From assembly GCF_024494685.1 (NCBI RefSeq), contig NZ_JANHDM010000003.1, positions 186,001-250,000 of the forward strand: DNA of 64,000 bases, read 5' to 3'. The position numbers and the translations under genes were made by a program. The number at the start of each line of letters is the position of its first letter. Position 1 is the first letter of the stretch. Source of the DNA: Halorubrum rubrum. GTDB lineage: Archaea > Halobacteriota > Halobacteria > Halobacteriales > Haloferacaceae. Shown here piece by piece: positions 43,737 to 50,784 of the stretch. The notes under the pieces are model-generated. The model was not told the DNA's origin. It made no database searches and was given only the letters and a program-made list of their open reading frames with translations.

Positions 43737-44195
43737 GTGACCCGCATCGTCGACACCGGCCGGTCGGTCCTCCGGCAGGCGCTGGAGCGCGTCGGCCGCG
43801 GCTGGAGCCGGATGCAGGAGCGCCGACCGCTCTCCTCGGACCTCCTCGAGAGCGAGGACGCCTACCTCGTCGTCTTCGACGCGCCCGGCGTGAGCGGCGA
43901 GGACGTGGACGTCACGTTCCTTGACCGGACGGTCGAGGTCCGGCTCGACCGCTTCCGTGACTTCTACGACGGGTTCGACGTGGTGTTCCCCGGCCGCGGG
44001 CTCACCCTCTCCGGCAGCGCGGAGCTCCCCGCCGACGCCGACGTGACGCCCCACGGCGCGAACGCGACGCTCACCCGCAACGGCACGCTACAGGTCGAGA
44101 TCCCGAAGGACGGCGCGGCCGAGGCGGTCGCCGTCGTCGAGGAGGGGGAAGGCGAGGACGTCGACCCGGACGGCGCGGCCGACGGCGGCTCGTAA
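43737..44195 (+). CDS. Hsp20/alpha-crystallin-like protein
   Basis: This 152-residue small heat-shock protein has an alpha-crystallin domain (about 45-130) with DAPGVSGEDVDVTFLDRTVEV. The usual C-terminal I-x-I/V tail is not obvious, and the sequence ends in an acidic stretch (EEGEGEDVDPDGAADGGS). GTG start, 4 bp after the zinc protein stop, so these two genes form an operon. Chaperone role is inferred from family only. Confidence 0.8.
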   Translation: MTRIVDTGRSVLRQALERVGRGWSRMQERRPLSSDLLESEDAYLVVFDAPGVSGEDVDVTFLDRTVEVRLDRFRDFYDGFDVVFPGRGLTLSGSAELPADADVTPHGANATLTRNGTLQVEIPKDGAAEAVAVVEEGEGEDVDPDGAADGGS

Positions 44196-44196
44196 C

Positions 44197-45399
44197 CTAT
44201 CGGTTGCTCACCGACATCCCCTCCTCGATCTCGAACGTCTCGTCGCCCTCGAACCGGTTCGGATCGAACGCCTCGACCCACGGCGAGTCGGGGTCGTCGA
44301 CCGTCGCACCGGACAGCGACGCGAGCACGCCCTCCGCGAGGAGCTCGCCCGTCGCCGGCGCGCGCATGAATCCGTGGCCCTGCCAGCCGGCGGCGACGAA
44401 GACGCCCTCGCCCACCGGACCCAAGAGCGGGTCGCCGTCGGGCGTCGCCGTACACAGCCCGGCCCACGCGCGCGCCACCTCGGGGTCGTGATCGGCGCGC
44501 TCACGGAGCGCCGTCGAGACGTTCTCGACGAACCAGTCGTCGCCCTCGCGGTCGTACGCGTCGGGGTCGGCCTCGAACGGCTCGGTGCCGTCCCCCGCCA
44601 ACAGCCCCGTGGGGTGCGGGCGGAAGTAGACGCCGGCGGTGGCGTCGTACGTCATCGGCCCGCCGTAAGCGACCCGGCTCGTCAGCGCCTGGACGCGGTA
44701 CGGCTTCACCGGCACCGCTATCTCGCCGGCTTCGAGGAACCGCTCGGTGTGCGCGCCGACCGCGACGACGACCGCGTCGTACGCCCGCTCCTCCCCGTCG
44801 ACGCGGATCGTCGCGCCCGCGTCCGCGACGAGTTCGACCGCGGCGTCGGTCTCGACGGTCACGCCCTCCCGCTCCGCGCGCTCGCCGAGCGCGACCACGT
44901 AACTCTCCGGATCGGCCCAGCCCGCCCCCTCGCCGACGGCCGCGACCGCGAGGTCGTCGGTCGAGAGCGGGAACCGCTCGCCGAGTTCGTCGGGGTCGAC
45001 GACGGACACCTCCAGGCCGTGCTCGCGCATGCGGTCGACCATCTCCGGCACCGCCTCGGCGTCCTCGTCGCCCTCGCGGACGGCGATGACGTACGGACAG
45101 GGCGAGAAGTCGAAGCCGGGAAGCGCCCGGTCGAACGCGCGGAACCGCTCCATCGCGCGGGCACCGATCGCGGCGTCGACGTCCTCGGCGTAGGCGTCGT
45201 AGAGCACGCCGGCCGCCCGACCGGACGCGCCGCTCGCGAGCTCGTCGCGCTCGAAGAGGGTCACCGTCGCGCCGCGCGCGGCGAGATCGTGGGCGGCGGT
45301 GACGCCGACCGCGCCGCCGCCGACGACCGCCACGGACGGGTCCGCGGTCCCGGCGGCGTTCGAGGGCTCCACAGCGTCCGAGGGGTTCGAGTCCGTCAT
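44197..45399 (-). CDS. FAD-dependent oxidoreductase (DAO/glycine oxidase family)
   Basis: The 400-residue protein begins with a Rossmann FAD loop, VAVVGGGAVGVTAAHDLAARG, and has the DAO fold throughout. GLCTATPDGDPLLGPVGEGVFVAAGWQGHGF near the C-terminus matches the FAD-binding tail of DadA/glycine-oxidase proteins. It oxidises an amine or amino acid or a related compound. A minus-strand TATA-like gttttTATT (45422-45429) is about 26 bp before ATG 45399 and rules out the earlier in-frame start at 45423. Confidence 0.87.
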   Translation of the reverse strand: MTDSNPSDAVEPSNAAGTADPSVAVVGGGAVGVTAAHDLAARGATVTLFERDELASGASGRAAGVLYDAYAEDVDAAIGARAMERFRAFDRALPGFDFSPCPYVIAVREGDEDAEAVPEMVDRMREHGLEVSVVDPDELGERFPLSTDDLAVAAVGEGAGWADPESYVVALGERAEREGVTVETDAAVELVADAGATIRVDGEERAYDAVVVAVGAHTERFLEAGEIAVPVKPYRVQALTSRVAYGGPMTYDATAGVYFRPHPTGLLAGDGTEPFEADPDAYDREGDDWFVENVSTALRERADHDPEVARAWAGLCTATPDGDPLLGPVGEGVFVAAGWQGHGFMRAPATGELLAEGVLASLSGATVDDPDSPWVEAFDPNRFEGDETFEIEEGMSVSNR

Positions 45400-45421
45400 C
45401 GACGGCCCTTCTCGAAGCGGC

Positions 45422-45429
45422 AATAAAAA
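45422..45429 (-). promoter_or_regulatory. TATA-like box for FAD oxidoreductase
   Basis: On the minus strand, TTTTTATT is centred about 26 bp upstream of ATG 45399. A leaderless mRNA starting at the ATG is predicted. Confidence 0.65.
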
Positions 45430-45458
45430 CGGTCCGGCGGTCGCCGGCGGGACCTGCG

Positions 45459-46307
45459 CTACCGGACGAACTCGTCGATCCCGCGGGCGGGGTAGCCGAC
45501 GACGCGGTCGACGCCGGCCTCCCGAAGGGCCTCGACGCGCTCACGGACCGTCTCCGGCGACCCGACGAGCGCGAAGTCGCGCGCGGCCGCCGAGAGCACC
45601 TCGCGGGTCCGCCCCGTGGCGGTCCCGTCCGTCGGCGGGTCCTCGCCGTCGGGGTCGTCCCCGCCGGGGAGCGCGCGGGCGACCGGCCGCCGCCGGGAGA
45701 CGTACGCGCCGACCGCCTCGAGGACCGCGTCCTCGTCGTCGGTCAGCACGGTCGGGGCGTAGACGGCGATCTCGCCGTCGAATCCGGCGGCGCGGAGCGC
45801 CCTGGCGTCCCGCTCCGTCGACCGGGAGAGCAGCTCGTACTGCGTCCCGCCGGCCGCGAGCGCGAGCCGCTCGACGCCCTCGGTCCCGATCCAGGCGTCC
45901 GGGGCGGCCTTCCGGGCGGCCCCGAACCGCGGAGCGATCGCCCGCGACGCCTCCGACTCGTCGAGGTACGCGCCGTGACCGGCGACGAGCAGCCGGCGCG
46001 CCCGGTCCGGGATCCGGTCGAGCAGCGAGTCGTCGCCGAGCGGGTCGAACCCGTCGGCGCGGACGGGCGTGGTTACGTACAGCGACTTCGCCTCGGCGAT
46101 CGCCTCGAGCGTCGCGGCGTCCGGGAAGTGCTCGCGACCCTCGTAGTCGATCGCCACGCGGTCGACCGGGAGATCGACCGCTCGAGAGACGTCGCACTCG
46201 GCCGGCTTCAACGCCGCCGCGTCGATCCCGGCGCGAACCATCGGGTTCGCGTCCCCCGGAACCTCGCGGTCCTCCTCGGTCGCTTCGCCGTCGCTACCGG
46301 TCAACAT
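45459..46307 (-). CDS. Luciferase-like haloarchaeal protein
   Basis: This roughly 282-residue protein ends with FALVGSPETVRERVEALREAGVDRVVGYPA, the pattern of luciferase-like monooxygenase C-termini (TIM-barrel F420/FMN proteins). The N-terminal part (PVDRVAIDYEGREHFPD and YVTTPVRADGFDPLGD) is less recognisable. Whether it binds F420 or FMN is unknown. The start is uncertain: ATG 46307 is preferred; GTG 46322 or the later ATG at MVRAGID are possible. It lies 59 bp upstream of the oxidoreductase gene on the same strand. Confidence 0.68.
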   Translation of the reverse strand: MLTGSDGEATEEDREVPGDANPMVRAGIDAAALKPAECDVSRAVDLPVDRVAIDYEGREHFPDAATLEAIAEAKSLYVTTPVRADGFDPLGDDSLLDRIPDRARRLLVAGHGAYLDESEASRAIAPRFGAARKAAPDAWIGTEGVERLALAAGGTQYELLSRSTERDARALRAAGFDGEIAVYAPTVLTDDEDAVLEAVGAYVSRRRPVARALPGGDDPDGEDPPTDGTATGRTREVLSAAARDFALVGSPETVRERVEALREAGVDRVVGYPARGIDEFVR

Positions 46308-46600
46308 CCCGTTACACCCCACGTCGATCGGCGGGCGGCCGTCGCCCGCGCTGAACTGTCCGTGCTCACGTAGAACTCCTCGTTACGATCGCGGAACGCG
46401 ATCCATCGCCTGTGCGGCCATGACGGAGGTGTGTACCGCGCCGGGCGGGTTAAACCCGTCGGCACGCGGCGGCGATCGCGGTCGAGCGCGTCCGCCGGAC
46501 GATCGCGAGCGTTCCCCGAGACGCTCGGGGGACTCGGGGTCGCGCCGGGTGACGCGCACGTCCCCGCCCTCGTTATGGGCCTCGAGCCCGTCGTACGGCT

Positions 46601-47626
46601 ATGAACCAGCTCGTCGACGGCGAGTGGCGAACCGGCGCGTACGAATCGACCGACGAGGAGGGGGCCTTCCAGCGCGGCGAGACCACCTTCCGGAGCTGGA
46701 TCGCCGGCAGCGACGTGCCCGAGCACGTCGACGCCGAGCCCGAGGAGCGCTTCCAGCCGGAGGCGGGACGGTACCACCTGTACGTCTCGTACGCCTGTCC
46801 GTGGGCCCACCGCACGCTGCTGGCGCGGTCGCTGCTCGGCTTGGAGGACGCGATCGGCGTCAGCGTCGTCGACCCGTGGCGCGGCGCGGACGGCTGGCAG
46901 TTCTCCCCGGAGAAGGCGGGGTGTACGCCCGACCGCCTCCACGGCAGCGACTACCTCCGCGAGCTGTACGTCGCGGCCGACCCCGACGCGACCTGCCGGG
47001 TGACCGTGCCCGTCCTCTGGGACACGGTCGAGGAGACGATCGTCAACAACGAGTCCCGCGAGGTCCTCCGCATGCTGACGACCGCCTTCGACGACCTCGG
47101 TAACGGCGTCTCGCTTCTCCCCGACGACCCCGCGGCACGCGACCGAGTGGACGAGACCATTACCGAGATCTACGAGCCCGTCAACAACGGCGTCTACCGC
47201 GCCGGCTTCGCCACCTCCCAGGCGGCGTACGACGACGCGATCGACGACCTCTTCGGCGCGCTCGACCGCTGGGACGAACACCTCGCGGACCGGCGGTACC
47301 TCGTCGGCGACTCGCTCACCGAGGCCGACATCTGTCTGTTCACGACGCTGGTCCGGTTCGACCAGGTGTATCACACCCACTTCATGTGCGACCGGCAGTA
47401 CGTCCACCAGTACGAGCACCTCTGGCCGTACCTGCGCGACCTCTACCAGACGCCGGGCGTCGCCGACACGGTGAACATGGCCCACATCGAGGAGCACTAC
47501 TACACGACCCACCCGGACGTGACCCCCTCGGGGATCATCGCGCGCGGCCCCGACCTCGACTTCGAGGCCCCCCACGACCGCGACCGACTCTCCGGATCGC
47601 CGCCGACGCCCCGCGCCGACGACTGA
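46601..47626 (+). CDS. Glutathionyl-hydroquinone reductase-like GST
   Basis: The 341-residue product matches the GS-hydroquinone reductase (YqjG/ECM4) subfamily of the glutathione S-transferase superfamily. The catalytic Cys is in SYACPWAHRTLL (Cys66). Further conserved parts are VVDPWRGADGWQF, PVLWDTVEETIVNNESREVLRM and GDSLTEADICLFTTLVRFD. Haloarchaea make gamma-glutamylcysteine rather than glutathione, so the thiol partner may differ. ATG 46601 follows a TATA-like gttatgg (46570-46576), about 28 bp upstream. Confidence 0.9.
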   Translation: MNQLVDGEWRTGAYESTDEEGAFQRGETTFRSWIAGSDVPEHVDAEPEERFQPEAGRYHLYVSYACPWAHRTLLARSLLGLEDAIGVSVVDPWRGADGWQFSPEKAGCTPDRLHGSDYLRELYVAADPDATCRVTVPVLWDTVEETIVNNESREVLRMLTTAFDDLGNGVSLLPDDPAARDRVDETITEIYEPVNNGVYRAGFATSQAAYDDAIDDLFGALDRWDEHLADRRYLVGDSLTEADICLFTTLVRFDQVYHTHFMCDRQYVHQYEHLWPYLRDLYQTPGVADTVNMAHIEEHYYTTHPDVTPSGIIARGPDLDFEAPHDRDRLSGSPPTPRADD

Positions 47627-48129
47627 GCGAGGACCGTATCGGCTCCGTCGTTGAGACGTGTCGTTCCGGTCGCGGTCAGTGTAGACGAAGGAGCGAGCGA
47701 TCGCCGGAGCGGTGGCGCGCCTCCGAGCGAGCCATCGGCTCGCGAGGAGCCCGCGAGGGACGCCGCGAACGGTGCGAGGTGCGAACGAAGTGAGCACCTC
47801 GGTAGCGAGCGGTGAAACCGCGAGCAGTGAGCGACGAGGCTGGGGAGGTGTGAGGTGCGGTTGCGGGCGGGGGGGACTCAAAGGGGCAGCCACGAGGACG
47901 AAGTACGGCGCAGCAAGGACCGCAGGAGCGAACGAAGTGAGCGACGAGGACCGAAGCAAGCCGCGCGAGTCCTCGTGGCTGGGGCTTTGGCGACGGTCAC
48001 CGCGCCAGCAACGATCCTCTTCTATTCATCCCATTTCCCACCGAAACACCCATCCAATACGCACTCGAACCGTATCGGGCGTTTCACGACGTCAGTGTCC
48101 GAAAACAGGACGTCGACGGATCCTCTATC
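47627..48129. other. 503-bp convergent intergenic region with repeat element
   Basis: This lies between converging GST and RND genes. It contains a structured, apparently non-coding element (about 47687-48014) with inverted repeats and repeated 15-mers. The last about 110 bp before the RND stop are AT-richer, with no identifiable gene. Frames that cross the element are Arg/Ser-rich and run into the RND 3' end, so I do not call them genes. Confidence 0.65.
47687..48014. repeat. Non-coding repeat element with inverted repeats
   Basis: A 13-bp perfect inverted repeat (cagccacgaggac at 47887-47899 and its complement at 47969-47981) encloses 69 bp. A smaller stem cgaggtgc/gcacctcg (47775-47782 and 47794-47801) has an 11-nt loop gaacgaagtga. 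The 15-mer gcgaacgaagtgagc occurs twice (47781-47795 and 47928-47942). GGCTGGGGCTTTGG (47977-47990) is shared with the 29.4-29.5 kb copy. Confidence 0.75.
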
Positions 48130-50634
48130 CTACCGTCCGCCGCGCTCCGCCTCGCCCTCCTCCCGAAGCGTCGCCTCCAGCCCGAGGCCGACGCGGGAGC
48201 CGTAGCGGTCCCAGACGACCACCAGGGAGGGAACCAACACGATCGAACAGAGGTACGCGTAGAACACGCCGAGCGCGAGGAGCGCGCCGAACTCCTGGAT
48301 CAGCGGGATCACGGCGAGCCAGAGCACGCCGAGGCCGGTGACGGTCGTGAGCATGCTCCCGGTGAGCGCGCCGCCGGTGCCGCCGATGGTGACGTCGAGC
48401 GCCTCCTGAAGCGGCGCGCCGCCCGTGTACTCGTCGACGAACCGGTGGACGAAGTGGACGGTGTAATCCACCCCGAGCCCGATGGACACGGAGAGGATCG
48501 GCGCGTTGATCGGGGTCAGCGGAATGTCGAGGAGCCACATCGACCCGGCCAGGAGCCCGACCGTCGCGAGCACGGGGACGAGGTTCAACACGCCGTACAC
48601 CGCCTTCCCCTCCAGATATCGGTAGGATAACATGAGGAACGCCGCGGTGAAGACGAACGCCGCGATCAGGCTCCGGATCGCCGACTCGAGGAGCAGGTCG
48701 ATCACGGCCTCGTTGACGACGAGCTGGCCGGTCGCGACCGCGTTCAGGGGGGTCCGGTCGGCGAGCTCCCGGACGTCCGCGACGGCCTGCGCGCTCTCGA
48801 CGCCGGGCCGGATGGTGTAGTCGATGCGGGCGCTCCCGCGGTCGGCCGCGATGTACCCGCGCGCCCGCTCCTCGTCCGAGGAGTCGAGCAGCGCGTCGTA
48901 CACCTCGTCGACGTTCCGGTCGGGGACGCCCGTGCCGAGCCGGTCGTTCCGCTCGACGAGCCGACGGAACTCGGGGTCGGTCTCGGCGCGCTCCTCGATC
49001 ACGGTGACGACGCTCGTGCTCTGCGCGCGGCGCTCGTCGGTCGTCGCGAACGTGTCCGGCGGGTTCCGCGTGGTCCGGTCGATGAGCTCGAGCGAGTCGT
49101 CGTCGCGGACCGACTGGTCGACGTACAGCGTCACCGACCCAACGAAGTCCTGGTCGAACTCCTCCTCGAAGAGGGTGAGCACGTCGAGGAACGTGTACTC
49201 CGTCGGCGCGAGCGGCTCCGGAAGCTGGCTGTACGTCTCCAACCGGTCCTCGTCCGGGAAGAACGCCTCCTCGGAGAATTCGGTGTCGACGCCGGTGCCG
49301 TACGCGCCGCCGAGCGCCCCGCCGAGGAGCACGACGACCACGACGAGGACCGGCGCGACCCGCGAGAGGTCGACGCCCACGTGCAGGACGCGGGAGAGCC
49401 GCGACCCGCCCGTCCCGAGCGGCGTCGAGCCGAACTCGGGGATCGGCAGCCGCTCGCGCCACCGGTCGACGAGCACCTTCGCGGCCGGGAGGTAGACGCC
49501 GAAGACCACCAGGGTGAACACCATCCCCACGGCGGCGACGATCCCGAAGTCGCGGTTCGGGTCGAACGGGCTCACGACGTTGGCGATCAGGCTGACGACG
49601 GTCGTGATCGTCACGAGCAGGAACGCGATGAACAGCTGGTCGGTCGTCGTCCGCATCGAGTCGCCGATCCCGCCCCCGTCCATCCGCTCCTCGCGGTACC
49701 GGTTGATGATGTGGATGCCGAAGTCGATCCCGACGGCGACGAGGAGCGGGAAGACGGTGACGAGCGAGTCCGAGAAGGGAATGCCGGCGTACCCCATGAA
49801 CCCGAACGTCCAGAGGACGGACACTCCGAGCGCGGAGAGCCCGAGCGCCATGTCGATCGGGTCGCGGTAGGCCAGAAGGAGGAACAGCAGGATGAACAGG
49901 ATCGCCGCGGGAAAGACGATGACCGCGGTGTCGGTGAGCAGCGCGTTGATCTCGCTTTGAAGGATCCCGTCGCCGAAGAGGATCGCGTTCTCGCCGGCCT
50001 CCATTCCCGGCACGGAGTCGACGACCGCGACGCTCCGGACCTGAAGCGTCTCGACGCGCGCGGTCGTCGCCGCCTCGGGCACGTCGTAGGTGACGCCGAC
50101 GATCGCGCTGTCGGCCTGCTGGGCGGTCGGATTGTAGTCCGTCGACACCTGCGCGGCCACCGAGCCGGACTCGTCGGCGGCCTCGATCGCCGCGGCGAGC
50201 TCGGTCGGCGTCGCCGCCGCGACCGCGTCGCGCTGTTCGCCGGGCGTCTCCGCCGACGGGTCGAGCTGGCGGGCGACCGCGTTCGCGTGGCTCGACGTCG
50301 ACCCGACGCGGAGCGTCGAGCGCGACTCCAGTCTGTCCTGCGTCTCGAGGATCCGGATCAGCGCGTCCCGCGAGAGGACGTTCCCCTCGGTGACGATCAC
50401 CTGCGCGGAGGTGGCCGAGCCGCCGATCGAGGACTCGAACTCCTCGTCGATCTCGTCGAGCGCCTGCTGGGCCGGGATGTCCTGGGTGAACTGGTCGGCT
50501 CCCGCGGACGTCGATATCGCCGTGACGCCGCCGAGCGCGACGACGCTCACGAGGAGGAACGCGACGACCACGGCGACCGGCCGACCGGTGGCGAGCTCGT
50601 TGACGCGCTCGACGACCCGGTCGGCGGCGGTCAC
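48130..50634 (-). CDS. RND/MMPL-superfamily exporter
   Basis: This 834-residue protein has the duplicated RND topology: a first helix then a large extracytoplasmic loop (about 45-230), five helices, and the same again in the second half. Conserved helix-4-like segments are VGIDFGIHIINRYREER (about 316) and GLGVDYTVHFVHRFVDEY (about 745). It probably exports a hydrophobic compound or lipid using an ion gradient. It uses a GTG start whose upstream region contains two direct-repeat pairs. It follows the COG1361 surface protein gene, with which it forms a haloarchaeal pair. Confidence 0.9.
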   Translation of the reverse strand: MTAADRVVERVNELATGRPVAVVVAFLLVSVVALGGVTAISTSAGADQFTQDIPAQQALDEIDEEFESSIGGSATSAQVIVTEGNVLSRDALIRILETQDRLESRSTLRVGSTSSHANAVARQLDPSAETPGEQRDAVAAATPTELAAAIEAADESGSVAAQVSTDYNPTAQQADSAIVGVTYDVPEAATTARVETLQVRSVAVVDSVPGMEAGENAILFGDGILQSEINALLTDTAVIVFPAAILFILLFLLLAYRDPIDMALGLSALGVSVLWTFGFMGYAGIPFSDSLVTVFPLLVAVGIDFGIHIINRYREERMDGGGIGDSMRTTTDQLFIAFLLVTITTVVSLIANVVSPFDPNRDFGIVAAVGMVFTLVVFGVYLPAAKVLVDRWRERLPIPEFGSTPLGTGGSRLSRVLHVGVDLSRVAPVLVVVVVLLGGALGGAYGTGVDTEFSEEAFFPDEDRLETYSQLPEPLAPTEYTFLDVLTLFEEEFDQDFVGSVTLYVDQSVRDDDSLELIDRTTRNPPDTFATTDERRAQSTSVVTVIEERAETDPEFRRLVERNDRLGTGVPDRNVDEVYDALLDSSDEERARGYIAADRGSARIDYTIRPGVESAQAVADVRELADRTPLNAVATGQLVVNEAVIDLLLESAIRSLIAAFVFTAAFLMLSYRYLEGKAVYGVLNLVPVLATVGLLAGSMWLLDIPLTPINAPILSVSIGLGVDYTVHFVHRFVDEYTGGAPLQEALDVTIGGTGGALTGSMLTTVTGLGVLWLAVIPLIQEFGALLALGVFYAYLCSIVLVPSLVVVWDRYGSRVGLGLEATLREEGEAERGGR

Positions 50635-50643
50635 CGTCGCCTC

Positions 50644-50700
50644 CGCGGTCGCGACCGTCGTCCGGTCCCCACTCGCGGTCGCGACCGTCGTCCGGTCCCC
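50644..50700. repeat. 27-bp direct repeat (30-bp period) at RND 5' end
   Basis: Two identical 27-bp copies (50644-50670 and 50674-50700) lie just upstream of the RND GTG. The period is a multiple of three, as if the tract was once coding; in the RND frame it would read GDRTTVATA twice. Confidence 0.85.
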
Positions 50701-50734
50701 TCCCGCGAGACCGAAGGGAGCGTCGACGGGGAAC

Positions 50735-50782
50735 GGCGCGGGTCGAGTTCGGTCATCGAGTGCGCGTCGAGTCCCGTCATCG
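50735..50782. repeat. 24-bp imperfect direct repeat before RND gene
   Basis: Two adjacent 24-bp units (50759-50782 and 50735-50758) match at 19 of 24 positions. They start right beside the stop of the COG1361 protein gene (50785). Both contain CGATGAC and ACTCGAC. Confidence 0.75.
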
Positions 50783-50784
50783 GG

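Noticed and set aside
47712-48341. A 209-codon open frame through the repeat element
   Set aside because: Arg/Ser-rich product, runs into the antisense 3' end of the RND gene, and the inverted-repeat structure explains the sequence better.
50631-50780. A 49-codon minus-strand frame between COG1361 and RND genes
   Set aside because: Its product is Arg-rich and derived from direct repeats; there is only the GTGA overlap in its favour. Mentioned as an ambiguity but not annotated as a gene.
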